A stretch of 64,000 nucleotides of DNA, taken from the NCBI RefSeq assembly GCF_035046505.1, contig NC_089827.1:19543353-19607352 (forward strand). The letters run 5' to 3'. Of the stretch, positions 10,261-20,866 are shown piece by piece. Source of the DNA: Tiliqua scincoides. Taxonomy: Eukaryota; Chordata; Lepidosauria; Squamata; Scincidae. Position numbers and translations under genes: made by a program. Under the pieces are notes generated by a model. That model saw only the letters and a list, made by a program, of their open reading frames with translations, did no database searches and was not told the DNA's origin. The first letter of the stretch is position 1. Each line of letters starts with the position of its first letter.

Positions 10261-10560
10261 GACTTCCAAACTGGGCTGCTTTGGTGGCGTTGAGTAGGTC
10301 TGGGTGGTTGTTTTCCATCTGATCCACCCCCAGGAGCCTGCTTGACTCAGAAAGCTGGCAAAAGCGAGGCACCTACAAATATTCCACAGGGTAGATCCCC
10401 ATCCCAGTGTTTTTGAACCCTTTTGGAAGTTACATCCTCCCCCCACCAACTTACTCTACTTTCCAGGTCACCCCTAACCTTGTGCCACCAACCCCTTTGT
10501 TTGACTCCCTGGTGTGAAGGAGATTCTCTTCTAATGTCTTTTTTTATACATATATGTACA
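10261..10560. other. No recognised feature
   Basis: Unassigned sequence. CAGTGTTTTTGAACCC near 10408 looks like a hAT left end, but I found no partner end. Confidence 0.35.
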
Positions 10561-10659
10561 TTTTATGTTTTAAATATGGTTTTAATTTCGAGCCGCCTTG
10601 AGTGCACTTCGTTGGACAGAAAGGCAGGATATAAATTCTATAAATAAATAAAATAAATA
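10561..10659 (+). mobile_element. L2-like LINE/SINE 3' tail
   Basis: Contains GAGCCGCCTTGAGTGCACTT, then CAGAAAGGCAGGATATAAAT and an AAATA-rich end. This layout (CCGCCTTGAG, GGCGGTATATAAAT, A-rich tail) is typical of L2-type 3' ends and of SINEs using them. Confidence 0.6.
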
Positions 10660-10792
10660 TGGGGCCAAGAAGAATGGACATGGGGTGGGTCATTCTGCCA
10701 TGAGGACTGCTCCCTTTCCCTGCATGCCTTGGCTTAGCAGAAGGGCTTTGGAAGCCATTTCAGCTGCTCTTTGCAGAATTCTCACTCAAGGT

Positions 10793-10794
<2 letters not shown>

Positions 10795-10834
<40 letters not shown>
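10795..10834. repeat. (GA)n microsatellite
   Basis: Forty bases of uninterrupted GA dinucleotide. Confidence 0.95.
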
Positions 10835-10836
<2 letters not shown>

Positions 10837-11068
10837 CACCCTCAACCACTGCTTTTATGTGCATAATGTTGTATGTGCTTTTATATTGTAATGATCAATG
10901 GTTATATAATAAATTTCTTCATTCATTCAATTTCTTCATTCATTCACCTTAACCACTGTTTGTCTTCAAGCCTTAGGATCAGCCCCAGAGTACCAAACAT
11001 CAGAGCCCCCTTGCAAGTATCTGATGACCTCCTGGAGATGGCACCCTAATGTCTGAGACCTCCTAGGC

Positions 11069-11582
11069 CAGCATTTCTCCAACTGTGGGTCAGGACAATT
11101 CCAGGTGTGTCCCCGTTCATTTCAATGTGTATTTTATTTTTAATATGTTAGATGTGATACTACCACATATTGTGACTGCATTTGAGGAAATGTTACAGAT
11201 CTATACTTTCAACAGACAACTATGTATCTGCTTTCAACAATGATAGCCAGTGGGGCTTACTCCCAGGTCAGTGTGGATAGGATTGCAGCCTTTGGGATGA
11301 TTGGTAATTTTTTTTAACAAAACAGATCAGCAATTACTTGGAAGGGTTAGGAGAGTTCTTTTTAATTTTAAATGATTTTTTTCAACTTATACTTATTAAA
11401 GACTTTTAATTTACGTATTTGATTTGATTTGCTCATACGGTGGTGTTTAAAATTTTCTTGCTTAATGATTTCACTTCCAACCTTGTCATCACTTCTGGGT
11501 TAATGACATCACTTCTGATGGGTCCTAAACGATTGTCATTCTAAAAAGTGGGTCCTGGTGCTAAAAAGTTTGAGAACCACAG
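11069..11582. mobile_element. Non-autonomous hAT-Charlie-like element
   Basis: Left end CAGCATTTCTCCAACTGTGG, right end AGTTTGAGAACCACAG. The flanking 8-mers TCCTAGGC (11061-11068) and CCCTAGGC (11583-11590) match at 7 of 8. At 514 bp it is longer than its relatives. The interior holds a half copy of the 90-bp MITE (GGGGCTTACTCCCAGG to GGATAGGATTGCAGCC). Confidence 0.8.
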
Positions 11583-11597
11583 CCCTAGGCCATAGAC

Positions 11598-11981
11598 CAG
11601 TTTTTCTCAAACTGTGGGTCGGAACCCACTAGGCGGGTCGCGAGCCAATTTCAGATGTGTCCTCATTCATTTCCATATTTTATTTTGAATATATTAGACT
11701 TGATGCTCCCATGGTATGTGACTGCATTTGGGGAAATGTTACGGATCTGTACTACTACTATGTATATTCTTACATAGTAAGAAGCTATTATGTATATTCT
11801 TTTAACAATGATAGTCAATGGGACTTACTCCTGGGTAAGTGAGGGTAGGATTGCAACCTAGGATGGTTAAAAATGTTCCTGCTTGATGATGTCACTTCCA
11901 GTCATGACATCATTCCCGTGGGTTCTGACAGATTCTCATTCTAAAAAGTGGGTCCCGGTGCTAAATGTGTGAGAACCACTG
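11598..11981. mobile_element. Non-autonomous hAT-Charlie-like element
   Basis: Ends CAGTTTTTCTCAAACTGTGG and TGTGAGAACCACTG, with a perfect 8-bp duplication CCATAGAC at 11590-11597 and 11982-11989. It is the same family as 44832-45201. It begins directly after the previous element's duplication, in the same orientation. Confidence 0.9.
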
Positions 11982-11989
11982 CCATAGAC

Positions 11990-12319
11990 AATACTGAATG
12001 ACCTTTGGACTATCCCATGGAGTTGCCTGCCTGTGAATGGAACATAAGGGGTCCTTGGGAGAATGGAACGTAAGGGGTCCTTGGGAGAAGCATCACAGGA
12101 ACTGCAAGGGGCTGTTGCCAAATGGAAAAATCAGATCTCCCCCTGTGCGTGTCTGTATGTGCAGACGTACTTTTTACTTGTAGTGTACAAGGAAGGTGTG
12201 GTGGTTACATCTGAGCCTTGGTTGTTTTCCATCCCACACTGGAATCCCACTTGTTGGCTGTGGAAGGTGATTAACTGTGCAGCCTCCATGTCAGGAAACC
12301 CAGGGATTGCACAACTTTG
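11990..12319. other. No recognised feature
   Basis: Contains a short direct repeat near 12045-12085 (GGAACATAAGGGGTCCTTGG and GGAACGTAAGGGGTCCTTGG). No exon recognised. Confidence 0.5.
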
Positions 12320-12565
12320 TACAGTGGTGCCTCGCATAACGAATCCGTTCCGCGAGTCCTTTCGTTATGCGAGTTTTTCGTTTTGCGAAGTGCGTTTTCC
12401 CATAGGAATGCATTGAAATTTAATTAATGCGTTCCTATGGGCAAGAAAAGTCAGAACAAAGTCAAATTTGGTTTACAAAGTGTTTATTAAGTGCTCTTTA
12501 AAGGCATACATACTGTACAGAGGATTTCAAAAACGGGGGGGGGGATGCTGAGTGGGGAGCTTGAA

Positions 12566-12646
12566 GGCTGTAATCCTGTGCACACTTTCCTGGGAGTAAG
12601 CACAATGGGACTTACTTCTGAGGAGACACGCACAGGATTGTGCTCT
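12566..12646 (-). repeat. 90-bp palindromic MITE nested in pogo-like element
   Basis: Reads GCTGTAATCCTGTGCACACT at the left and CACGCACAGGATTGTGCT at the right. A second, partial copy of its left half lies at 12775-12811, just before the tandem array. Confidence 0.7.
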
Positions 12647-12812
12647 AAGCTGGGGAGGACACAGCAGCTGCACTCAATTGCTTGCTTTTGCCGTGATTAT
12701 GGGGGGAAACGTGAAGGAAATGGGGCAGTGAGAGGGTGAATGAGCGATGGGGGGATGCTGAGTGAGGAGTTTGAAGGCTGTAATCCTGTGCACACTTTCC
12801 TGGGAGCAAGCT

Positions 12813-13377
12813 GACATGAAGATCCTCCCCTTACTAGGGTGGATGTGATCATAAAGTGACATGAAGATCCGCCCCTTACTAGGGTGAACGGGATCATAAA
12901 GTGACATGAAGATCCGCCCCTTACTAGGGTGAACGGGATCATAAAGTGACATGAAGATCCGCCCCTTACTAGGGTGAACGGGATCATAAAGTGACATGAA
13001 GATCCGCCCCTTACTAGGGTGAACGGGATCATAAAGTGACATGAAGATCCGCCCCTTACTAGGGTGGACGGGATCATAAAGGGACATGAAGATCCACCCC
13101 TTACTAGGGTGGACGGGATCATAAAGGGACATGAAGATCCGCCCCTTACTAGGGTGGACGGGATCATAAAGGGACATGAAGATCCGCCCCTTACTAGGGT
13201 GAACGGGATCATAAAGTGACATGAAGATCCGCCCCTTACTAGGGTGGACGGGATCATAAAGGGACATGAAGATCCGCCCCTTACTAGGGTGGACGGGATC
13301 ATAAAGGGACATGAAGATCCGCCCCTTACTAGGGTGAACGGGATCATAAAGGGACATGAAGACCCCCCCCCCTTAAG
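12813..13377. repeat. 45-bp minisatellite, 12 units plus a partial
   Basis: Twelve complete 45-bp units start at 12813 and run in exact register to 13352; a partial thirteenth starts at 13353. The unit begins GACATGAAGATCCGCCCCTT, and units differ at a few sites (GAACGG or GGACGG; AAAGT or AAAGG; one CACCCC and one CTCCCC). Because 45 is a multiple of three, reading frames on both strands stay open and give 15-residue protein repeats. These are by-products of the period, not evidence of a gene. Confidence 0.95.
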
Positions 13378-13754
13378 ACAAACCAGGACAATAAAAAAAA
13401 AATTCATTATGCGAAGCATAAGTCATAAAAATTCGTTATGCGAGTTACCAAACTTCGCACACCGCTTTCGTTCTGCGGGTTTTTCGCTGCGCGGGGCATT
13501 CGTTATGCGAGGTACAACTGTATATCATGCCTGTTTGTAGAAAGTCCTCATTATGAAAACTGAAAGTACTGTGGAAGTCTAAATTCCTTTGGAAGATTTG
13601 CAGTGTTGACTTCCTTTATGGCCCTTGTTTCATGTGGACTGCAGGTTCAGGTTTTTTCCTAGTCAGTTTTACAGTCATCATCACCATAGGGCTCACAGAA
13701 GTTCAGTTTCCATCAATACTCAAAAGGTTAAAAAAAGTTGCCTTCCACTCCCAG

Positions 13755-13976
13755 CGGTGGCATCACTAGAGGGGGTACAAAGCAAGTTTTGCAGGGAACA
13801 TGCAAGCAGCCCCCTCCTCTTTCCCTCCAGAGCCATTCAAGGGGGGGTGCATTCCTCTCAGTTTTGCTCCCCCCTGCCTGAAATGGCTCTGAAGGGGAGG
13901 GGGAGGGCTGCTTGCATGCTGCAGTGAGACTCCCTGCAAAACCTAGTGCTTTGCATCCCCTCTAGCTATGCTACTG
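13755..13976. mobile_element. Non-autonomous hAT element (CAGTGGCGTAGC family)
   Basis: Left end CGGTGGCATCACTAGAGGG, right end CCCTCTAGCTATGCTACTG, with a perfect 8-bp duplication ACTCCCAG at 13747-13754 and 13977-13984. The interior is an extended imperfect palindrome around GGCTCTGAAGGGGAGGGG. Relatives lie at 27648-27849, 29107-29313, 29408-29647 and 61282-61489. Confidence 0.9.
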
Positions 13977-14184
13977 ACTCCCAGCATCTGGAAAACCGAA
14001 AAATAAAGCAGTCTTTGAATTTATATTTCACCCTTATCATATATTATTTTATCTGTTTTTTCTTAAATGTGAAAAGCAAATTGCCTGGTATTGAAAACAT
14101 TCCAAAATGCTATTGCTATTTTTTAATATTTTGTCAAAATATACCTGGGTTTTATTTATTAAGCATATTTCCTATATTTCCACA

Positions 14185-14276
14185 GTGCAATCCTAGGCAT
14201 GTCTACTGTGACATGAATTCCACTGTATTTAATGGAACTTATTCCCAGGTAAGTACTGTACCTATAGGATTGCAGT
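14185..14276 (+). repeat. 90-bp palindromic MITE
   Basis: Contains GTGCAATCCTAGGCATGTCT and CTATAGGATTGCAGTC with the family's GTAATTCC-like and ATTCCCAGGTAAGT middle. It is a diverged copy. Confidence 0.65.
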
Positions 14277-14440
14277 CAAAATACTGTAGAGGTAAAAGAA
14301 CATTTAAATGCCTTCCTTTGGAAAGGTCTTCCTTTGCTTTTAAAAATATTATTTAATGCAACTCAAAGAGCAAACAGCAATAGCACTTCACATTTCTTTT
14401 TTTTCAATATTCAAAGAACGTTATATTCATCATTACAGTA

Positions 14441-14550
14441 ACAGCCCAATTCTAACCAACTTCCCAGTGCCGATGCAACTGCAGTACAGTCCCAGCATAA
14501 GGGAACAAACATTCTCTTACCTTGAGGAAGCCCCCATGACTGCCCCACTG
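14441..14550. mobile_element. 180-bp Harbinger-like MITE, left part only
   Basis: Begins ACAGCCCAATTCTAACCAAC and carries TAAGGGAACAAACATTCTCT and CCTTGAGGAAGCC. The right half is missing and is replaced by an A run. Confidence 0.65.
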
Positions 14551-14659
14551 AAAAAAAAAAATAGTCCATTGCAAATAATAATAAGGAAAATGACTTACCA
14601 TAAAACCAAAGGCATGCATGTTTGGCAGTGGAACGGCAAGGGTGGTTAGGGGAGTTTGG

Positions 14660-14833
14660 TAAGGGTGGTTTGACAGTGGAACATATTGCCAAGAGAGGTG
14701 GTGAATTCTCTCTCACTGGAGATCTTCAAGCAGAGGTTTGAAAGCCACCTGCTGGAGTTGCTCTAGTAAGATTTCCCTTTACAGGCAGGGCGTTGGACTA
14801 AATGACCTTCTGGGCATCTATGATTCTATGATT
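14660..14833 (+). mobile_element. CR1 LINE 3' end
   Basis: Carries AGTGGAACATATTGCC, GGTGGTGAATTCTCTCTCAC, GGAGATCTTCAAGCAGAGGT and GGCGTTGGACTAAATGACC, ending in the octamer tail TATGATTCTATGATTC. This is the classic CR1 3' layout and is distinct from the TTCTTATG-tailed L3-type copies. Confidence 0.85.
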
Positions 14834-15308
14834 CCTACCAATCCAGCTTCCAAGGCAGGGGAACTCAAATAGGGCCTTGGTAGATGACTGAAGCGGGCAG
14901 GCAGATTCATGGGGAGAGGGTCAAGCATAGGGTCAAACTATCGTTGTAAACATGACACTGAAGACATCACTCAAAAAAGCCAGTAATCTAGCAATGGGGT
15001 GCAAGCTAGATTTGGATCATGACATGTGGGGAAATAAGGGGGGTCAAGCAATGAAAACAGTGAGGAAAAATCATCTTAAATCTAACAAAGTATTATGTAA
15101 ACTAATTTTTTAGATTCAAATCGTAATGCTTCGAAAAATGATTCAACTTAGGCACCTTGCCTGTTTTGTTTTAATTTTTTACACTTTTCACTTATTTCTT
15201 GGTATTGTAGTAAATCATTAGGTTTATTAACAGTATTGCATCTTTAAAAAAATATAAAAACAAGTCTCACTGGGCAAGATAATTAGGCCTGCAAATTAAA
15301 TTAAATAA
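14834..15308. other. No recognised feature
   Basis: AT-rich sequence; no shared repeat or exon found. Confidence 0.4.
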
Positions 15309-15896
15309 GCAACTCAATCCTATGCCTGGGTAGTGCCACTCTTGTGTACACTGCCCAGGCAACGGCCATTGCAAAAGTACCATGAGGCACTTCATAGCAT
15401 CCAGAAGAGGTAATGCGCAGGCAGAGATGCCAGCATCACTTGGGACCGGGCCTCTACTTAACTTAGGCAGCTGGCAGGAGCCTGCAATGGTATGTTACTG
15501 AGTAGCAGGGAGGCATTGGGCTACTTAAACCTTCACCAGCTCAGTAGGTGGTGCAGATCCATATAGGGCTTTCAGGGGCGGGGGGGGGGGGGTTTGGGTG
15601 GGGAGGGAAGCCAAGGTGCAGTTTAGGCCCATGAGGGGGTGTGACAGCAGAGGCTATTGCTGAATCCTATCCCCCCCTCCCGTACCTGAAAACCCTACAT
15701 GGATCTGCACCAGTATTGAGCTGGTGAAGGTTTAAGTAGCCCAATAGGGGCTGCTTGGTTCTGACAGGGGGTAAGGGAACCTATGTTCCTTTACCACAAG
15801 GGGACCTCTGGCTGCCTCCATGGGCCTGCAGGACACAAGAGGTGGCTGTTTCAGCATCACTGTGTGGTGCTGGCCGCCAAGATAGGATTGGGCTGT
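15309..15896. mobile_element. Long GC-rich MITE (about 590 bp) with foldback core
   Basis: Left end CTCAATCCTATGCCTGG, right end AAGATAGGATTGGGCTGT, the terminus type shared with the 180-bp MITEs. Inside, 15512-15585 (CTACTTAAACCTTCACCAGC onward) is the inverted copy of 15675-15745 (ending GGTGAAGGTTTAAGTAG), with a G-rich tract between. No coding sequence recognised. Confidence 0.6.
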
Positions 15897-16827
15897 CCGT
15901 GTAATAGTTTTCTAAGCCCAAAGTCCAACAAGAATATCTGCAATTCAAAATAAATTTTATGAAGAGTGCTGTTCCTTTGTGAAGTGTCTTTAAAATTGTC
16001 CTGGCAGGAATCCCTGTTTATCTTGTTTCTATTGTTTCTGTTCTAACCTTTTGCTGTTTATGGGGGGTAAAAACCCTTTGTTTCAACAACTGCTAGCCTT
16101 GCAAACGCACCCTGAGGTCAGTCAACTGTACTGTGCTGTGTTTTTTTTTCCTCCTCATGCCCGAAAAAATGTGTAATGGACAACCATTCCTATTTCACTC
16201 TGACAGTTGTGCTGCTTCTTCAGGATTTAACCTTAAATACATCTTTTTGCAGGTGCAGTAAACAAGCATATTTCTGACATTCTGGAGGCCACTGGTGTAG
16301 CCTGGGGAAGCTAGGCCTGGGGTGGTGACGTTGTGATATCATGCGTTATGTGCATGATGTTATGTGCTGCCACACAACACTGTTCTGTCACTTCCGGGTT
16401 TGGAGGAAGGCGGTAGCAGCTTCATGATGTGGCTACTGCCCCCAATTCCTTCTCCAGCAGCTTCCTTGCTGACTTTTAGCTTCTGCCGAGCCGCTGCAAG
16501 TTTTCGAACACGGCAGTGTGCTTGGGTTTTTGCACTGGCTCGTCAGAAGCCCAAACTTGGCCAGGAAGCTGATGCTAACTCAGACCCTTCAAAGGAAGAG
16601 GAAGAGGATGACTGCTTTCTTGCTTCTTCTGGCTCCTTGGGGCACCCCGTTCTGACAGAGTCGCTCCAAGAACATGAAGAAGCTACTCGGCAAAGCTCAG
16701 AGTGGCTCAGACCGGGGGGGGGGGGCAGAAAGGACCAGAGGGGGGCTTATGAAGAAACAGAGAAGTGGCTGCTCCAACATATGATTAAGGACACAGGAAG
16801 GTTTAAGGGCATAGTTAAAGTCTAGGA
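15897..16827. other. Unassigned sequence with a 153-codon open frame
   Basis: Positions 16290-16310 (CACTGGTGTAGCCTGG) resemble a hAT left end. An open frame at 16364-16825 contains an acidic run (KEEEEDD) and a later ETEKWLLQHM segment. I recognise no domain. It could be a remnant of coding sequence inside a transposon or simply chance. Confidence 0.35.
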
Positions 16828-17060
16828 CAGCGATTTTCAACCTTGTTCATATCACGGCACACTGACAAAGGCACTGAAATTGTCAAGGTACACCATCAGT
16901 TTTTTTCCCCTCAACAAGGCACACCATGCTGCTGGTAGGGGTTCAGATCCCCCAATTGCCCTACTAGTAAATGACCCAGAGTCCCTCGGCACACCCGCAG
17001 ACCATCCAGTGAGCCACGCGGCACACCAGTGAGCCATGGCACGGTGGTTGAAAATGGTTG
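16828..17060. mobile_element. Non-autonomous hAT element
   Basis: Ends CAGCGATTTTCAACCTTG and GGTTGAAAATGGTTG. The flanking 8-mers GTCTAGGA and GTCTTGGC agree at 6 of 8. It is the same family as 40179-40383, sharing GGCACAC and CATCAGTTTTTTT blocks. Confidence 0.75.
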
Positions 17061-17068
17061 GTCTTGGC

Positions 17069-17833
17069 GTTGAAGTACGATGCAGTCCAACAGCTCAGAG
17101 AATAAGTGTAGTTCCATTTTTAGTGGTTTCATATCCTTTACTGCCAATTAAGAATAATGGTTATGGTTGAGCATACCTCAGGGCTAGACTTACTGGAAAC
17201 TGAGAACAGAAGCTATTCGAATCTGTGCTATAGACAGCAATGATTCTCACATTTCACATGAAGCATTCCTTCTGAGGCAGGTGCTTGGAGGCTTATAGCC
17301 AACAGGACACACCAGACTACGCATGATCCAGATTGTACTGGAATATTGCCATACAGACAGACAACATATGGCCTCTATGCAATCTTCCTAACTGTTTCCC
17401 CCCCCCCTGCTCTGTCCACCCTGGTGTCATTTCAAAAATGACATTACATGCATCCTGGGAGTCTGAGGCCATATCAGCTGTAATTACATCTGTTTTACAC
17501 ACAGTGATGTCATTTGTAAAGTGAAAAACTCATAGACCAACATGGGCAGTTCGTAGAAAAAAATGGGAAAAATACATAAGTGTTTCCAAAAAGCAGAAAA
17601 ACCACTTTTATATGTGCAAAAACATTGGCTTGCCGTATCCTTATCCTTAATTAGTGCAAAAGATTTACCCAGAGCCATCTGCTTCATTAGCCAAGAGTGT
17701 TATAGTTTTGAGTTGCTGCAACTTGTGTTCACTACAATGATGCTCACCTTGCATAGCGTGCAGCCTAAAGAAATATCTGATTACACAGACCAACACACAT
17801 TTTGCTTCCTTAAACGTTACACCAATTCCTGGG
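17069..17833. other. No recognised feature
   Basis: Unassigned sequence with open frames below 100 codons. No recognised exon or shared repeat. Confidence 0.4.
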
Positions 17834-18078
17834 TATATTTGGGGTGCTGATTCCAAAGATGGCATCCGTTTTGCCCCATCATGTCTAGTTTTGCAGATAT
17901 AGTTTAGCCTCATTAGTGAATGGTTCAAGCAGCTTCCTCATGAAGGAGCCTACACCATGGCTTCCTCATGAGGAAGCTGCTTGAACCATTCACTAATGAG
18001 GCTATACTATATCTCCAAAATTAGACGTGATAGGGCAAAACGGATGCCATTTTTGGAATTGGCACCCCAAATTCATAT
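17834..18078. repeat. Inverted duplication, ~110-bp arms, 22-bp spacer
   Basis: The left arm 17834-17943 and right arm 17966-18078 are reverse complements at about 92% by eye; the innermost ~45 bases (AGCCTCATTAGTGAATGG and onward to TCCTCATGA) match exactly. The outer portion (GGCATCCGTTTTGCCC) has several differences. I see no target duplication, so it is either a foldback element of unknown family or a local inverted duplication. Confidence 0.8.
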
Positions 18079-18149
18079 CAAACCACCATAAAGTTTGGGA
18101 AAGACTTTTCTGACCCTCACTTTTGTAGGCCTGCGTTACCCAGTGTGTA

Positions 18150-18462
18150 ATAATGTGTGGAACTTCTTGTCACAGGATGTTGTGATGGCACTTGGCCTGG
18201 ATGTCTTTAAAATGTAATTGGACAGATTTCTGGAGGAAAAGTCCATCACAAATTTACAAGCCATGGTGATTATATGCAACCTCCAGGTTTTAGAGGTAGC
18301 CTATCTCTGAAGGCCACATGCAAAGGAGTGGCAACAGGATATGGGCATCATGTTGTCTTGGGTGCTCCTAGAAGCAACTTGTGACCACTGTGAGATTCAG
18401 GAACCTGGACTAGATGGGCCTTTGGCCTGATCCAGCAGGGCTGTTCTTACGTTCTTATGGAA
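18150..18462 (+). mobile_element. CR1/L3-type LINE 3' end, older copy
   Basis: Matches 26747-27056 with more differences: GTGTGGAACTTCTTGTCACA, GGCCTGGATGTCTTTAAAAT, then GGACTAGATGGGCCTTTGGC and a TTCTTACGTTCTTATG tail. It is 5'-truncated. Confidence 0.8.
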
Positions 18463-18954
18463 AATCCTGAAGAATGTAAAGATTTAATGTGAAGCAGGAG
18501 CTTTTTCCAAGGTGTAACAGAGAATTGAAGGACAACTTAAAATTGGGTTGGAATAAAGGTTTCACTTTGTACCTCAAGGCTTTCTTCAAACTGACCACTA
18601 TCACATGTAAACCACTTGGCGACCATGTCACAGCACTAGGAAGTGTTGTAGAAATTACCCTGGTGAGACCAATCATTTGGATCATCCCCAACTAATCAAG
18701 TTCCTGCCAGGAGGAGAAGTGTTGATCTGGTGGGAAAGACACATGTGAGTGGTTCCACTCAAGTGGTTGAGATAGTCAAACACTCCAATGTGCCACACAG
18801 TCGAGCACGTGATATGTACAAGTGCTGACAAAATGACGGTAGGTAGGCATCGTTGTTGAGTGAATGTAATTCAGTAATTATTCATGATCACTATTAATTA
18901 CACTATTACTATTAATTGGTACTATTGGTAGTATTAATTGCAAAATGCTTTACA
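18463..18954. other. No recognised feature
   Basis: AT-rich sequence with no recognised exon or shared repeat. Confidence 0.4.
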
Positions 18955-19110
18955 GATTCTTATCTTACTTTCCTTAACCTCTGTGGTAGTTTAATATTAT
19001 ACAAATTAAGGACTGAGGCAGAGAGAGAGAGAGAGAGAGAGAGAGGATCTCCCACGGCCATCCAATGCAATCATGAGTTGAGTAGAAATTTGAGCCCAGT
19101 TCTGCTTCTT
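18955..19110 (-). mobile_element. MIR-like SINE fragment
   Basis: The order CTTTACA, TTATTATAC-like, AAGGACTGAGGCAGAGAGAG, then a TGAGTTG/GAGCCCAG segment follows the reverse orientation of MIR/L2-type sequence (ACTGAGGCACAGAGAGG). A GA microsatellite has expanded inside it at 19020-19044. Confidence 0.45.
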
Positions 19111-20000
19111 TCAATTCACTGGATCGTTGTGGTTTCAACCTGCATCTTGTGACATGAAACTAACAAATGCATCTATTCCTGATGCGCTTTAGGTGGCCAA
19201 ATGCTGGGATTTTGGAGAGAGGAATGGCTTTGGTAGGAATGTCATAATTATTCTGAAAATGGGCCAAACACAGGTTGAATTTTTCCAGGGAATTAGCAAT
19301 TCCAATGGCAACCGCATCTATTAGAGATGGAATTGGAGCTAAAAATGTGATTGTAGTTTTGCTGTCTTTGCAGGAATTTCCCCTTTGAACTGATCGAGGT
19401 ACCAAACTCTCTCACCACGTCCATTGTTGATTGGTCCAGGTTTTTAAATAACACGATGTAACACTGCTCCACAAGTAGGGAACGTGCACTCATTGAGAAG
19501 AACAGCTGTCATAACTTAAAAATTGTGTTGAATGCAGAACACACAGCCAGCAGGATTGCAGAGTATTTATTTTTTAATGAGGGACTTCTTGAAAACATGC
19601 CTGTTTATATAATCTGTAACACTGACTTTCTGTTTGGACAAACACTATGAGATGACCTGCAGGCTGCCACTTCTCAACGGTAAAGCATTAATGTGACGGG
19701 TGATGATTTGAAAGGCTGCTGCACCCTGGATACCACTTCTAATGTTGAATCATACAGCAGAAAAAAAACTATTCTAGATTGGGAGCATACTTCATTGACA
19801 CTGGAACAACCATATACAAAAGGCAGTGTAATTGATGCAAATCTTGTAGTGTGCTCAGGGGACTTGTGATTAATTTTCCATGTGAGATTTTATTTGAGGG
19901 GTTAATGCATTCATAATCAGGAATAGGGAACCATTTATTGATTTATTTTACTATTTAAACCACTTTGTGAACTACTACTGTTGAAAAGCAGTATATACAC

Positions 20001-20038
<38 letters not shown>

Positions 20039-20692
20039 ATGCTTTCATATAGTAGTGTCATATAATACAAATGATTGATTTAGCGTCTGCGTCTTTTAGC
20101 GTCTGCTGGTTGGAATTATGATGTCTCTGAACAATGATGCTTCCAGCTATCACGACTTAGCAACTGATAGATTCATCCTCTGTGCTTTTAAGCATCCCAA
20201 CGTCATGTCATTAATTAGACACTGGGTGAAATTTTCCCTTTGTAATCTCCAAAGTCAATACCTGGCATCTCCAAGGAGGTCTGGAAAAGATCCCTGCCTG
20301 ATCTTGGAGGGTGGCCCAATAATGAGCGTAGGCAATACTAAGCTATATGGACCAACAGTTTGATTTATGGCCTAATCCCATTCAGTGTTGTGCTGAAGTA
20401 TCCTGGCTAGAGCAGGTAAGACAGTAGAAAGGGAGTTCTCGGGGAGAACTGGGGCATGTCAAGGGCAGGATGGGAGCAGATAGCAGCAGCGGTGGCACTG
20501 ATACCCTATGCCCCCAACCTGGGGTCAACATACCCCTCAAACCAACAGGGATTTCTGCTGGCCAAAGAGCTGCACAGATCTGAATAGGCTCATTGGGGAC
20601 AAGACATCAGTAGAGGAGGCAAGTAAAAAAGGTTTTTACTTCTCCATCACTGCCAGGTCCTTGGCCAGCCCATGGCATGCAACAGAGGCTGT
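19111..20692. other. Mostly unique, with an L2-like tail and ATG repeat
   Basis: At 19925-20000 lies an L2-tail-like segment (ACCACTTTGTGAACTACT, GAAAAGCAGTATATAC) followed by (ATG)n at 20001-20038. Nothing else in this stretch is recognised as a gene or repeat. Confidence 0.5.
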
Positions 20693-20866
20693 GGGTGCAA
20701 ACCAATTTTGCAGCACTGCGGTAAGGGCAATGCAGCTCTGAGGTAAGGGAACAAACATTCCCTTACCTTGAGGAGGCTTCCTTGACTGCCACCCAACTGC
20801 AGAATGCAGCACATGCCCCATTGGCACAGCTGTGTCAGTGCTAGAAAGTTGGTTAGGATTTGGGTC
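20693..20866. mobile_element. 180-bp Harbinger-like MITE
   Basis: The interior GAGGTAAGGGAACAAACATT and CCTTGAGGAGGCTTCC plus the right end GGTTAGGATTTGGGTC identify the family. The left end (GGGTGCAAACCAATTTTGC) is degraded. Confidence 0.65.

Larger units (their letters stand above)
12322..13520. mobile_element. Pogo/Tigger-like MITE with internal minisatellite
   Basis: Left end CAGTGGTGCCTCGCATAACG and right end CGTTATGCGAGGTACAACTG are inverted repeats flanked by TA (12320-12321, 13521-13522). This matches the CAG(T)-start termini and TA duplication of pogo/Tigger elements in the Tc1-mariner superfamily. The subterminal zone repeats TTCGTTATGCGA-like motifs. Inside are a 90-bp MITE (12566-12646), a direct duplication (12537-12600 resembling 12747-12810) and a 45-bp tandem array. 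No transposase is visible. Confidence 0.8.

Noticed and set aside
9147-10449. Many overlapping frames of 90-198 codons on both strands
   Set aside because: They overlap each other on both strands in a GC-rich island and resemble no protein; stop codons are rare there by composition.
12813-13377. CRISPR array
   Set aside because: The repeats are contiguous with no unique spacers, and the genome context is vertebrate.
12674-13419. Two long minus-strand frames (227 and 240 codons) made of 15-residue repeats
   Set aside because: They are produced by a 45-bp tandem DNA repeat whose period is a multiple of three; all frames without a stop in one unit stay open. No start context, splice signal or non-repeat domain supports a protein.
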